A stretch of DNA of 42,536 nt from Verrucomicrobiota bacterium (GCA_023383055.1 JAHDYP010000005.1:46395-88930), one strand, 5' to 3'; positions 1 to 10,553 are shown, counted from the first letter of the stretch. Made by a program: numbers and translations. The notes: generated from the sequence alone by a model not told the origin.

Positions 1-1892
1 GGGGTTTGTTGCCAACCGCGGGCTTCGAGGTCGGCGACGATCTCCTCGACCAGCGCGGCACGGTCGGCGGCCGGCACCACCTCGGCACCCAGAGCCATCG
101 CGTTGGCGCATTGCGGGCTGCCCAGGTGCCGGAGTCTGCCGGTGGCTGGATCGCGGAAATGCCGCTGGAAATCCGCCGTGATCCGCCCATGCAACTCCCG
201 GTAATGCCGCGCTTCCTCGCCTCGCCCGAGCACCTCGGCCGCGCGGGAAACGGTCAGGGCACAGAGCGCCCAGGTAGCGGTGGCCGACAACTGCGTGGGC
301 GTGAAGCGCGACGGTCCGGGAGGCTGACCGTGACCGTAATCATACCAGTCGCCCAACCCGCCGGGCGCCAATCCGTCTTTGGCTTCGGTCTGAATGTAAT
401 CCGTGAACCGGCGCATCATTTCGAAATGCTCGCGCAGCTCCTGCCGGTCGCCGGTCCACTGATATTGGTGCCAGGGCAGCAGCACGGCGGCGGCGCCCCA
501 CTCGACCGTCCAGTCGAACGCGCCGGGAAAGCGACCGGCCGGATAACTGGGGGCGACGGTGAGCACCCGTCCCCCGGGTTCCTGCGCGTCGCGGATATCC
601 CGCAGGATTTTGCCGAACCAAGCCTGGCAGTCGTAACGATACTGGAACGTAGGCGCCAGCAGATACGCGCATTCAAGCCACCCCAGTTTCTCGCGGTGCG
701 GACAATCGGTGAGCACGTGGCTCGTGTTGGACCGCATCGCCCAGTCGATCAAGCGATGAGTCCGGTTGTACAGGTCGCTCGAACACTCGAACGTCCCCAC
801 CTCGGGCAGCGCGGCACGCACGTGGATCAACTCCATCGCCCGAATCACCGGCAGTCCAGCGGGATTGGCGCGGCCTTCGGGGACGGCGCCGGAGACCTCC
901 ACGAACTGCATTCCCAGGTAGAACGAAATCCACTGGTGCACGAGCGGCCGCCCGTCACTGATTAACTCGCAACCGACCACATAACCGCCGAACAATCGGT
1001 CCTGGGCGTTTTTGTGCTCGCCACCGCGCAACGCGATACGGTCGCCGGGCTTGCCGCCGGTCAATTCGATGCGCAACTGGGCCGAACAATTCTGCGGAAA
1101 ACTGTAGAGATAGACGCCCGGAGCCGGTTCCCCGATCGACTGCGGCGCGAAGCGCTCGTGAGCCCGGACGGGCGGCCAGTCCTGACGCGCCAGGCTGGCC
1201 GACGGCGCCGCCGTCACCCGGGCGGATTGCCAGGCGGCATCGTCGAAACCGGGACGGTCCCAGCCGGGCAATTGCCGGCGCGCGTCGAAATCCTCGCCGG
1301 CAAATATGTGCGAGAACACCACCGGGCCGCCGGCGGTTCGCCAGCTACTGTCGGTGCCGATCGAACGGGGCGGGCCCTGCGCTGGTTCGAGGAGAATCTC
1401 GGCACACAACCACCACGGCTCCGCCGCGGCGCGTTGCGGGCCGTCCTTGTTGTACCGGCCGGCCGGCGGGTTCGGGTTATGCCAGAACGAACTGCCGAGC
1501 ATGACGCCGACGCAATTCGGGCCGGCCTTCAACAGCGAGGTGATGTCGAAGTCGCGATAATAAATCGTTTTCTCGTATTGCGACCAGGGCTGGTTGATCC
1601 CGGTATCCGCCAACCGCCGCCCGTTCACGCGCGGGTCGTAGTCGCCCAACCCCACCATGCGGAGCGTGGCTTTGCGCGGTGGAACGTCCAAAACGAATTC
1701 CTTGCGGAAAAGGGGCCACGCATCGAAGGCCGCCGCGCCGTTCGGCGGGGCAATCCACTCCGCCCGGGTGAACGGCGACGAGGCCACGGCGGTTGAAGGT
1801 TGGCGGTCATTCGGGTTCGACGCGTTGTCGCGGGCGACGAGCAGGCCGTTGGTGACGACCCACAGCCCAAGAATCAAAGCACGGAAGTTCAT
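1..1892 (-). CDS. GH78 alpha-L-rhamnosidase-like exported glycoside hydrolase (3' end outside window)
   Basis: Reading the minus strand from the ATG at 1892 gives an open frame of 630 codons that leaves the window at base 1, so the C-terminus is missing. Residues 1-20 (MNFRALILGLWVVTNGLLVA) look like a Sec signal peptide. Residues about 60-135 resemble the beta-sandwich N-terminal domain of bacterial rhamnosidases (FRKEF, VNG, LGSSFWHNP). The (alpha/alpha)6 catalytic domain starts near residue 365 and contains DCPHREKLGWLE at 396-407, the form the GH78 acidic signature takes here; D396 and E401 match the conserved Asp and general-acid Glu. The later GDWYDYG and TPTQLSATA segments are also typical. 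Such enzymes remove terminal alpha-L-rhamnose from pectins, glycans or glycosides outside the cytoplasm. The gene lies 119 nt downstream of rpoD on the same strand. The family call is good; substrate and exact activity are unknown. Confidence 0.85.
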   Translation of the reverse strand, partial: MNFRALILGLWVVTNGLLVARDNASNPNDRQPSTAVASSPFTRAEWIAPPNGAAAFDAWPLFRKEFVLDVPPRKATLRMVGLGDYDPRVNGRRLADTGINQPWSQYEKTIYYRDFDITSLLKAGPNCVGVMLGSSFWHNPNPPAGRYNKDGPQRAAAEPWWLCAEILLEPAQGPPRSIGTDSSWRTAGGPVVFSHIFAGEDFDARRQLPGWDRPGFDDAAWQSARVTAAPSASLARQDWPPVRAHERFAPQSIGEPAPGVYLYSFPQNCSAQLRIELTGGKPGDRIALRGGEHKNAQDRLFGGYVVGCELISDGRPLVHQWISFYLGMQFVEVSGAVPEGRANPAGLPVIRAMELIHVRAALPEVGTFECSSDLYNRTHRLIDWAMRSNTSHVLTDCPHREKLGWLECAYLLAPTFQYRYDCQAWFGKILRDIRDAQEPGGRVLTVAPSYPAGRFPGAFDWTVEWGAAAVLLPWHQYQWTGDRQELREHFEMMRRFTDYIQTEAKDGLAPGGLGDWYDYGHGQPPGPSRFTPTQLSATATWALCALTVSRAAEVLGRGEEARHYRELHGRITADFQRHFRDPATGRLRHLGSPQCANAMALGAEVVPAADRAALVEEIVADLEARGWQQT

Positions 1893-1954
1893 AATGCGCG
1901 CCCCTGCGGGGGAGTTTCCGCCCGTGGGTATAACGCAACGGCGGCAGCGAGGCC

Positions 1955-1970
1955 AGCCGCAAATGCGGCT
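1955..1970. other. Short inverted repeat between rpoD and the GH78 gene
   Basis: The sequence agccgc-aaat-gcggct forms a perfect 6-bp stem with a 4-base loop, in the 119-nt gap after the rpoD stop codon. There is no T-run on either side, so a classical intrinsic terminator is not shown. It may attenuate read-through from rpoD into the GH78 gene. Nothing else is recognisable in this gap. Confidence 0.3.
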
Positions 1971-2011
1971 TGACGGCGCTTTGATTTGCCGGCGGCGAGC
2001 GTTACGGACCG

Positions 2012-3979
<1,968 letters not shown>

Positions 3980-4024
3980 AGAGTAGAAAGCAGCGTCTGC
4001 TACTATCTGCAGAAAAGGTCGCAG

Positions 4025-4053
4025 AATATCGGGTCAGCCCCTCCTTTCGTCAA
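4025..4053 (-). promoter_or_regulatory. Candidate sigma-70 promoter of rpoD
   Basis: On the minus strand, TTGACG (4053-4048) is followed after exactly 17 bases by GATATT (4030-4025), which matches TATAAT at four of six positions. The predicted transcription start near 4018 gives a leader of about 39 nt before the rpoD ATG. It is read by eye and has not been tested. Confidence 0.45.
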
Positions 4054-4162
4054 GCCCGGAAAAGCACGGCCGAAAATCCGCGAGCCCGGAGCCTCCGTCG
4101 GAGCCGGTTTCGCAGGCCGGAATTGGACGCGCCACCCGATCCCGTGAGGTTCCTAAATCTGC

Positions 4163-4191
4163 TTGCGCGCTCCATGCCGCGCCGTTAGTTT
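4163..4191 (+). promoter_or_regulatory. Weak candidate promoter of the nuo operon
   Basis: TTGCGC (4163-4168), a 17-base spacer and TAGTTT (4186-4191) would start transcription about 32 nt before the nuoB ATG. The -35 box matches only three consensus positions. It is listed because the 250-bp divergent gap must hold the start of the operon and no better plus-strand candidate was seen. The gap holds no nuoA and no other gene. Confidence 0.25.
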
Positions 4192-4229
4192 CCGCCGAAC
4201 GCCGGTGCGTTTCACGCGCTGGACCGACC

Positions 4230-4766
4230 ATGCCACCTCAGACTGAAATGGGCTACAATTCCAAGGTCGAGGGCGACGTTATCGTCACCCGCGTCGATGC
4301 GGCCTTGAACTGGTGCCGAAAGAACTCGCTGTGGCCCATGCCGATGGGATTGGCCTGTTGCGCGATCGAGTTGATGGCCACGGGCGCCAGTCGGTTCGAT
4401 ATTGCCCGGTTCGGGGCGGAAGTGATGCGGTTTTCACCCCGGCAGTCCGATGTAATGATCGTCTCGGGAACCGTCACCTACAAGATGGCGCTGGCGGTCA
4501 AGCGCTTATACGATCAGATGGCCGAGCCGAAGTGGGTCATCGCCATGGGGGCCTGCGCTTCCAGCGGCGGCATGTACCGCAGTTACGCCGTGCTGCAAGG
4601 AGTCGACCGCATTCTGCCGGTGGATGTTTACGTGGCGGGTTGCCCCCCCCGACCCGAAGCCCTTTTGGATGCTTTGATGCGCTTGCAGCACAAGGTGTCC
4701 CGCGAACCAGCCCTCGCCACGCTCAAGCGGGCCGGCCCCGCGACGGAAGTGCCGGTGGCGTCATGA
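4230..4766 (+). CDS. nuoB: NADH-quinone oxidoreductase subunit B (N2 cluster)
   Basis: A 178-residue subunit of the peripheral arm of complex I that carries the terminal [4Fe-4S] cluster N2, which passes electrons to quinone. The four expected ligands are present: the tandem pair C43-C44 in LACCAIE, C109 in GACASSGG and C138 in AGCPPRPE. The core [10 protein letters not shown] and [21 protein letters not shown] are typical NuoB. The ATG at 4230 is used; an alternative ATG lies six codons downstream (MGYNSKVEG) and cannot be excluded, as no clear ribosome-binding site marks either. It is the first gene of the cluster, because nuoA, its usual upstream neighbour, is missing. Its stop overlaps the nuoC start (ATGA). 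Confidence 0.97.
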   Translation: MPPQTEMGYNSKVEGDVIVTRVDAALNWCRKNSLWPMPMGLACCAIELMATGASRFDIARFGAEVMRFSPRQSDVMIVSGTVTYKMALAVKRLYDQMAEPKWVIAMGACASSGGMYRSYAVLQGVDRILPVDVYVAGCPPRPEALLDALMRLQHKVSREPALATLKRAGPATEVPVAS

Positions 4767-5341
4767 CTCCGCTCGAACTTGCCGCAAAGCTCAAAGACCG
4801 GTTTGGCCAACTGCTGGATGGACCGACGGTGTTCCGGGACGAAGCCACGCTCTCGCTGCGCGAAGCCGACCAGATCGGGGAGGTATGCGCTGTCGCCAAG
4901 CGGGAACTCGGCTGCAACCTGCTGCTCGACATCACCGGAATCGATAACCTCGGCGAAGACCCGCGCTGGACGCTGGTTTACGAACTCTACGGGGTCGAAC
5001 ATGGCTGTCATCTGCGGATCAAGACCAACGTCGGTGAGGAAAAATCCGAGTTGCCCACCGTCTCGCACGTGTGGCGGGCGGCCGACTGGCAGGAACGCGA
5101 GGTTTACGACATGCTCGGGATCCGGTTTTTGGGTCACCCGGACCCGAGGCGGATTCTGATGTGGGAGGGTTACCCCTATCATCCTCTGCGCAAAGACTTT
5201 CCGCTTGGCGGCAAACCCAGCGACCAGCCCGGCGTCGCCTTCAGCCAGGCCGCCCCCCTCGAAGGCGGACCGTTCGTGACCTTGCCGGGCGTCCGTGACG
5301 CAACCGAGCGCGAACCGCGAGTGCGTCAGCCCGAACCCTGA
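4763..5341 (+). CDS. nuoC: NADH-quinone oxidoreductase subunit C
   Basis: A 192-residue peripheral-arm subunit (30-kDa family) that helps form the quinone module with NuoB and NuoD. The start is the ATG at 4763, which overlaps the nuoB stop by four bases; the open frame continues upstream but only as the out-of-frame shadow of nuoB. The family signature is clear near the C-terminal half: [22 protein letters not shown] followed by [16 protein letters not shown]. The last ~25 residues are Pro/Arg-rich and variable. It is not fused to NuoD here, unlike in E. coli, and nuoD follows after a 9-nt gap. Confidence 0.95.
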   Translation: MTPLELAAKLKDRFGQLLDGPTVFRDEATLSLREADQIGEVCAVAKRELGCNLLLDITGIDNLGEDPRWTLVYELYGVEHGCHLRIKTNVGEEKSELPTVSHVWRAADWQEREVYDMLGIRFLGHPDPRRILMWEGYPYHPLRKDFPLGGKPSDQPGVAFSQAAPLEGGPFVTLPGVRDATEREPRVRQPEP

Positions 5342-5350
5342 TCTGGGGCC

Positions 5351-6619
5351 ATGGAACGTCAGGAAATCATCGTCATCCGAGAGCCCGCCGCGCGTGCCGC
5401 CGACGCTTCCGATCATCCCCCGGGAGGTGAAGAGCTGTCCGTGCTGCAGGGCGATTCGATGGTCCTGAACATGGGCCCATCCCATCCCGCGACGCACGGA
5501 GTGCTACGGTTGGTCCTGGAGTTGGACGGGGAGATCATCACCCGGGTGACGCCCGAGATTGGCTACCTGCATCGCGGGGACGAAAAGATCGCGGAGAACA
5601 TGACGTATACGCAATTCATCCCGTATACGGACCGGCTGGACTACCTGGCGCCGCTGGCCAACAACGTGGCCTACGCCCTGGCGGTGGAGAAGCTGCTGGG
5701 GATCGATCGGCAGTTGCCGTTGCGCTGCCAATTCATCCGCGTGATCTGTTGTGAACTGGCGCGGGTTTCGTCGCATCTGTTGGGGTTGGGTTCCTACGCG
5801 ATGGACGTCGGCGCGATGACGGTGTTTCTCCACACCTTCACCGAGCGAGAGAAGATTCATAATCTGTGTGAGGCTCTCACCGGCGCCCGGTTTACGACCA
5901 GTTACACGCGGATCGGCGGGGTCTCCCGGGATATCCCGCCGGGTTGGACCGATCAATGCCGTCAGTTCTGCCGGGAGGTGCTGATCACAATCGGCGAAGT
6001 CGATCAGATGCTGACCCGGAACCGGATCTGGGTGGATCGCACCCGGGACGTGGGGGTGATCACGCGTGAAGCCGCGATCGATCATGGGTTGACCGGGCCG
6101 AACCTCCGGGGCAGCGGGGTGAATTACGACGTTCGCAAGGCGCATCCCTACCTGGTTTACGATCAGCTCGACTTCGAGGTCCCGCTCGGTTCCGTGGGCG
6201 ATTGCTACGATCGGTACCTGGTCCGCATGGAAGAAATGCGGCAGAGCGTGAGCTTGCTGCACCAGTGCCTGGACCGGTTGCCGGAGGGGCCGGTCTCGGT
6301 GGGGGATGGCAAAACCGTGTTGCCGGCGAAAGACAAGGTCCTGACCCGGATGGAGGAGTTGATCCATCATTTCCTGCTGGTGACCCAGGGTGTCAATGCG
6401 CCGCCGGGCGAAGTCTATTTCGGTGCGGAAAACCCAAAGGGCGAGCTCGGCTTTTACATCAATAGCCGAGGCGGGGGGACGCCTTATCGCCTGAAGATCC
6501 GGGCGCCGTCGTTTGCGAACCTGAGTATTCTGCCGCAGATGATGCCGGGTCTGATGTTGAGCGACGTGGTGGCGGTGTTGGGTTCGATCGATTTCGTGAT
6601 GGGTGAATGCGACCGTTAG
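5351..6619 (+). CDS. nuoD: NADH-quinone oxidoreductase subunit D (49-kDa family)
   Basis: A 422-residue subunit that lines the quinone-binding cavity next to NuoB. After a ~37-residue variable N-terminus the conserved region opens with MVLNMGPSHPATHGVLRL, then GYLHRGDEKIAEN and DRLDYLAPLANNVAYALAVEKLLG. The central RIGGVSRDIP and the C-terminal ENPKGELGFYINSRGG and VLGSIDFVMGECDR are diagnostic. Length is normal for an unfused NuoD. The start at 5351 follows a short GGGG stretch. The 3' end overlaps the annotated nuoE start by 13 nt. Confidence 0.96.
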   Translation: MERQEIIVIREPAARAADASDHPPGGEELSVLQGDSMVLNMGPSHPATHGVLRLVLELDGEIITRVTPEIGYLHRGDEKIAENMTYTQFIPYTDRLDYLAPLANNVAYALAVEKLLGIDRQLPLRCQFIRVICCELARVSSHLLGLGSYAMDVGAMTVFLHTFTEREKIHNLCEALTGARFTTSYTRIGGVSRDIPPGWTDQCRQFCREVLITIGEVDQMLTRNRIWVDRTRDVGVITREAAIDHGLTGPNLRGSGVNYDVRKAHPYLVYDQLDFEVPLGSVGDCYDRYLVRMEEMRQSVSLLHQCLDRLPEGPVSVGDGKTVLPAKDKVLTRMEELIHHFLLVTQGVNAPPGEVYFGAENPKGELGFYINSRGGGTPYRLKIRAPSFANLSILPQMMPGLMLSDVVAVLGSIDFVMGECDR

Positions 6620-7248
6620 CGGCGCGGCCGGTTCAGCCTGCCAGCGCCACAACGATTTTGACTGTGAAGGTTCCTGAACAGCAACTTGAAAAAGACCGCG
6701 CCGACGGTGCCGCGCCCGCGAAAGGCCAGGCGCAAGCGGCATCGCGGTTCGCCCCCCCGTCCGACCTCGAGGCGCGTGTCGACGAACTGCTGAAGCGTTA
6801 CCCGCACAAACGGAGCGCCTCGCTCATGGCCCTGCACGCGGTCCAGGAAACGACAGGATACGTGAGTGGTCCGGCGATCGAATGGCTGGCGCGCAAGCTC
6901 GAACTGCAGCCCATCAACCTCTACGAATTGGTCACGTTCTATCCGATGTTCCGGCAGGAACCCGCCGGACGCTACCAAATCAAGGTGTGCCGAACCCTGA
7001 GCTGCGCCCTGGGCGGCAGCCAGGCTTTGTATCGGCACCTCTGCGCGCGGCTCGGTCTCGATCCAGCCCGACCCGGCCTGCAAACCACGCCGGACGGGCG
7101 GTTCTCGATCGAATGGGTCGAGTGCCTGGCGAGTTGCGGCACGGCGCCGGTCCTGATGTGTAACGATGACTTTTTCGAGGGCGTCACGCCGGAACGAGCG
7201 GACGGGCTGCTGTCGGGGTTGGCTGCCGGACATGGATTCGAACCATGA
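6607..7248 (+). CDS. nuoE: NADH-quinone oxidoreductase subunit E (24-kDa, [2Fe-2S])
   Basis: A 213-residue subunit of the NADH-oxidising module carrying the [2Fe-2S] cluster N1a. The ligands are C128 and C133 (VCRTLSCALGG) and C173 and C177 (ECLASC). The thioredoxin-like fold follows a helical region with LLKRYPHKRSASLMALHAVQ. The first ~50 residues are a variable extension, so the GTG at 6664 is a possible later start. The last residues (GHGFEP) are encoded by the antisense of the T-arm and acceptor stem of a tRNA-Gln gene on the other strand: the nuoE stop lies 29 nt inside that tRNA. The C-terminus may therefore have been reset when the tRNA and nuoE became juxtaposed. Confidence 0.95.
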   Translation: MRPLAARPVQPASATTILTVKVPEQQLEKDRADGAAPAKGQAQAASRFAPPSDLEARVDELLKRYPHKRSASLMALHAVQETTGYVSGPAIEWLARKLELQPINLYELVTFYPMFRQEPAGRYQIKVCRTLSCALGGSQALYRHLCARLGLDPARPGLQTTPDGRFSIEWVECLASCGTAPVLMCNDDFFEGVTPERADGLLSGLAAGHGFEP

Positions 7249-7293
7249 CAAACAGATCCAGAGTCTGCTGTGCTACCGTTACACCATCCGGCA
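7220..7293 (-). tRNA. tRNA-Gln (anticodon CTG), CCA encoded
   Basis: The minus strand folds as a full cloverleaf: a perfect 7-bp acceptor stem TGCCGGA/TCCGGCA, a 4-bp D stem with loop AACGGTA, an anticodon stem GCAGA/TCTGT with loop CTCTGGA (U33, anticodon CTG, which reads CAG), a T stem CATGG/CCATG with loop TTCGAAT, discriminator G and encoded CCA. It runs opposite to the nuo genes. Its 3' 29 nt lie inside the nuoE coding sequence, and its promoter lies just before nuoF. Amino-acid identity follows directly from the anticodon. Confidence 0.95.
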
Positions 7294-7311
7294 ACCCCGG
7301 TAGAGAGGGAG

Positions 7312-7339
7312 AGGCTAGGATCTCGGCGCGATAAGTCAA
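7312..7339 (-). promoter_or_regulatory. Promoter of tRNA-Gln
   Basis: On the minus strand TTGACT (7339-7334), a 16-base spacer and TAGCCT (7317-7312) precede the tRNA 5' end by about 18 nt. The same TTGAC-N16-TANNNT layout recurs at 10554-10581 and 24008-24035. It shows that the tRNA is probably transcribed on its own, against the nuo operon. Confidence 0.55.
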
Positions 7340-7353
7340 GACCAGCCGTCCAA

Positions 7354-8793
7354 ATGGCACAGGAACACCGACTCATTCTAAAGCAGATCGATCAACCGGG
7401 TTACACCGCCGAACTCGAGTGTTACCTGCGCCATGGCGGTTACGCCGTGCTGCGCAAGGCCCTCAGCCTCCCGCCCCGGACGCTGACCGACGGCCGGGTG
7501 CTGACCGGCCCGGACCAACTCCGGAAAGAGGTGATGGAATCCGGATTGCGCGGGCGCGGCGGCGCGGGATTCTCGTGCGGGCTGAAATGGTCGTTCATCG
7601 ACCATCGGAGCGGCAAGCCGGTTTACCTGATCTGCAATGCGGACGAATCGGAGCCCGGCACTTTCAAGGATCGGCAGATCATCTACAAGGACCCTCATCA
7701 GTTGCTCGAGGGGATGATCATCAGTTGCTACGCCAATCATGTGCATCTCGCCTACATCTACATCCGCGGCGAGTTCACCGAAGGCGCGCGCATCCTGGAA
7801 CGGGCCCTGGCGGAGGCGCGGGCGGCCGGCTATCTCGGGCGGGACATCCTCGGGAGCGGTTTTGACCTCGAAATCCACGTCCACCGCGGGGCGGGCGCCT
7901 ACATCTGCGGCGAGGAAACCGGCCTGATCGAGTCGCTCGAGGGCAAGCGGCCGTACCCGCGAATCAAGCCCCCCTATTTCCCGGCCGTGCTCGGCCTCTA
8001 CCTCTGTCCGACCATCGTCAACAACGTCGAAACCCTCTGCGCCGTGAAGCACGTGGTGGGCATGGGCGGCCTCGAGTTCGCCAAGCTGGGCACGCCCAAT
8101 AACACGGGCACCCGGATCGTCAGCCTGAGCGGGCACGTGCGCCGCCCCGGCTACTACGAAGTCGAAGTGGGGAAAGTCACGCTGGGCGAGTTGATCCTCG
8201 ATCCGGCGTTTGGAGGCGGCTTGCGGGAGGGTCGCAAGCTCAAGGCGATCATCCCGGGTGGGTCCTCCGCCAAAGTGTTCAAAGCCGGCGAACGATTCCG
8301 GCTGCAACGCCGCGGACCCGGCGGGCAGGTAACGTCCGAAGAGGTCGATCTGCTGGATCTGCCCTATGATTTCGATTCGCTGCAGCAGGCCGGCAGCATG
8401 TCCGGCTCCGGCGCGATCATCGTGATGGACGACTCGACCGATATGGTGGAGGCCCTGGCGAACATTGCGGAGTTTTACGCCCACGAAAGCTGCGGGCAGT
8501 GCACCCCGTGCCGCGAAGGCTCCCTCTGGATGAGCAAGGCGCTGCATCGCCTGACCCACGGCGGAGGCCGTCCCCAGGACGCCGATTACCTGCTGCACAT
8601 CGCCCGCAACATCCAGGGCCGCACCATCTGCGCCTTCGGCGAGGCCTGCGCCTGGCCGGTCCTGAGCATCGTCACCAAGTTCCGGGACGAATTCGAAGCG
8701 CGCGGCGCCGCGGATCTCGCCCGACGCGCCCATCCCGCCACCGGAGTGGAAGCGCCCCCCGCTACCACCCAACCCGCGGCTCGCGCCGACTGA
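7354..8793 (+). CDS. nuoF: NADH-quinone oxidoreductase subunit F (NADH/FMN-binding)
   Basis: A 479-residue subunit that oxidises NADH through FMN and passes electrons to the [4Fe-4S] cluster N3. The FMN/NADH loop is GRGGAGF (67-73) followed by GLKW; NADESEPGTFKDR and GAGAYICGEETGLIESLEG are further hallmarks. The N3 ligands are C380, C383 and C386 (ESCGQCTPCREG) and C426 (ICAFGEA). The ATG at 7354 was chosen because the frame upstream, open to 7270, runs into the tRNA-Gln gene and has no family similarity. There is no obvious Shine-Dalgarno. nuoG follows after 7 nt. Confidence 0.96.
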   Translation: MAQEHRLILKQIDQPGYTAELECYLRHGGYAVLRKALSLPPRTLTDGRVLTGPDQLRKEVMESGLRGRGGAGFSCGLKWSFIDHRSGKPVYLICNADESEPGTFKDRQIIYKDPHQLLEGMIISCYANHVHLAYIYIRGEFTEGARILERALAEARAAGYLGRDILGSGFDLEIHVHRGAGAYICGEETGLIESLEGKRPYPRIKPPYFPAVLGLYLCPTIVNNVETLCAVKHVVGMGGLEFAKLGTPNNTGTRIVSLSGHVRRPGYYEVEVGKVTLGELILDPAFGGGLREGRKLKAIIPGGSSAKVFKAGERFRLQRRGPGGQVTSEEVDLLDLPYDFDSLQQAGSMSGSGAIIVMDDSTDMVEALANIAEFYAHESCGQCTPCREGSLWMSKALHRLTHGGGRPQDADYLLHIARNIQGRTICAFGEACAWPVLSIVTKFRDEFEARGAADLARRAHPATGVEAPPATTQPAARAD

Positions 8794-8800
8794 CCTCGCC

Positions 8801-10513
8801 ATGTCTGCCCCGCCCTCCAAATCCAATCCGGCCCCGGACACCTTAACGGTGGTGGTGGACGGCAAACCCGTGACGGTGCCGCGCACCACGCCCGACCCCG
8901 TGAGCGGCCGGCCGCTGCCGACAACCATGATTCAGGCCTGCGAAGCCGCCGGGGTCGTGGTGCCGCATTATTGTTATCACCCGAAGCTCCCCGTGGCGGG
9001 CAACTGCCGGATGTGCCTGGTCGAATTCGGCCTGCCGGCGCTGGGACCGGACCGCCAGCCGATCCTGAACCCGGACGGCACGCCGAAGATCGTCCTCCAG
9101 ACACTGCCCTATGATCCCGGGGTGCCGCGCGCGGCCATTGCCTGCGCCACGCCGCTCTCGCCGGGCATGGAGATTTATACCAACACCCCCAGCGTCCGGA
9201 AGACCCGGGAGGCCGTGCTGGAATCCCTGCTGATCAATCACCCGCTCGATTGTCCGATCTGCGACCAGGCCGGCGAATGCAAGCTGCAGGAGTATTCGGT
9301 CGAGTACGGCCAGTCGGAAAGCCGCTTTGCCGAAACCAAGGTGCACAAACCGAAACAGGTCGATCTGGGGCCACGCATCATGCTCGACGACGAGCGCTGC
9401 ATTCTTTGCTCGCGCTGCATCCGGTTCACCCGCGACATTGTGGGCGACGACGCCCTGGGCATCGTCAGCCGGGGCAGTCACAGCACCCTGACCGCCTATC
9501 CCGGCCGGCCGTTTGACAACAATTACACCCTGAACACCGTCGACCTCTGCCCCGTCGGCGCGCTGACCTCGAAAGACTTTCGGTTTCAGATGCGGGTCTG
9601 GTTTCTCAAGGAAACCAACAACCTCTGCCCCAGCTGCGGGACCGGGTGCAATCTGGTGATCGGCTCGCGCGAAAACCGGATCTACCGGTACGAACCGCGG
9701 CAAAACGACGCCGTCAACTCCTGCTGGATGTGCGATTTCGGGCGCCTGAACTACAAGTGGATCCAGCGCCCCGACCGGCTCGCCGAGGTCGGCAGACGCA
9801 ATGCCGACGGCGGCTTTGACGCGAGCTCCTGGACCCCGGCCCTTCGCGAAGTCGCCGACAAGATCAAAGGGCTCCCCGCCGGCGCCCTGGCCATCGTGGC
9901 ATCCGCCCGACAAACCAACGAAGAGCTCTTTCTGCTTCAACGCCTGGCCCAACACCGCCAAGCCCTGACCGACTCGATCCCGCGGCTCGGCGATGCCGAT
10001 CATCTCCTGGTGAATGCGGACAAGAACCCGAACAGCACCGGAAGCCGGTTGATCGGCATTGCCGGCCCGGACCTGGGGACACGGCTGCCGACCATGGCGA
10101 CCGGGATTGCCGAGGGACGGATCAAGGGGTTGATCGTGTTCGGTGAGGATGTCGTGCGCCATGGCCTCACCGAAGAGCTGCTGCAGCGCCTGGAATTGCT
10201 CGTGGTCAGCGACGTCTTGCCCAACGCCACGACGGCCCTGGCCCACTATTTACTGCCGGGTTGCGCCCACGCCGAAAAGCGGGGCAGTTTCGTCAACGTC
10301 AAACGCCAGCTCCAGCGCTTCAACCAAGCCGTCGCACCGCCCGGAAACGCCCGACCCGAATGGGAATTCCTGGTCGAGTGCGTGGGCCGGGTGCTGGGTG
10401 AACCGTTGCCGGCAACGCTGGAAGGTCTGTTCAACCAGATGGCCAAAGAGGTTCCGGCATTCCAGGGCCAGACCTGGGCCGGGCTCGGCGACCTGGGAAA
10501 GAAGCTCGGGTGA
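8801..10513 (+). CDS. nuoG: NADH-quinone oxidoreductase subunit G (75-kDa, iron-sulfur)
   Basis: A 570-residue subunit that wires NADH electrons through several Fe-S clusters. Visible ligands are: the [2Fe-2S] set C58, C69, C72, C115; the His-ligated [4Fe-4S] set H147, C151, C154, C160; a second [4Fe-4S] set C200, C203, C206, C250; and the extra N7-type set C276, C279, C283, C311 (CPSCGTGC...CDFG). The remaining C-terminal ~250 residues correspond to a much shortened molybdopterin-oxidoreductase-like domain, so the protein is well below the 780-900 residues common elsewhere. A 101-nt gap with a candidate promoter separates it from nuoH. Confidence 0.95.
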   Translation: MSAPPSKSNPAPDTLTVVVDGKPVTVPRTTPDPVSGRPLPTTMIQACEAAGVVVPHYCYHPKLPVAGNCRMCLVEFGLPALGPDRQPILNPDGTPKIVLQTLPYDPGVPRAAIACATPLSPGMEIYTNTPSVRKTREAVLESLLINHPLDCPICDQAGECKLQEYSVEYGQSESRFAETKVHKPKQVDLGPRIMLDDERCILCSRCIRFTRDIVGDDALGIVSRGSHSTLTAYPGRPFDNNYTLNTVDLCPVGALTSKDFRFQMRVWFLKETNNLCPSCGTGCNLVIGSRENRIYRYEPRQNDAVNSCWMCDFGRLNYKWIQRPDRLAEVGRRNADGGFDASSWTPALREVADKIKGLPAGALAIVASARQTNEELFLLQRLAQHRQALTDSIPRLGDADHLLVNADKNPNSTGSRLIGIAGPDLGTRLPTMATGIAEGRIKGLIVFGEDVVRHGLTEELLQRLELLVVSDVLPNATTALAHYLLPGCAHAEKRGSFVNVKRQLQRFNQAVAPPGNARPEWEFLVECVGRVLGEPLPATLEGLFNQMAKEVPAFQGQTWAGLGDLGKKLG

Positions 10514-10553
10514 GTGGTTGCAGCGCGGCGCTCGCGCGGAGACAGGAAGTGCT

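Noticed and set aside
6..965. Plus-strand open frame of 319 codons at the left edge
   Set aside because: Antisense of the GH78 gene, whose signal peptide and DCPHRE motif are on the minus strand.
4313..4762. Longer start for nuoC
   Set aside because: These 150 codons are nuoB read in another frame; NuoC homology begins at the ATG at 4763.
7270..7353. Longer start for nuoF
   Set aside because: The extra codons begin inside the tRNA-Gln gene and cross its promoter.
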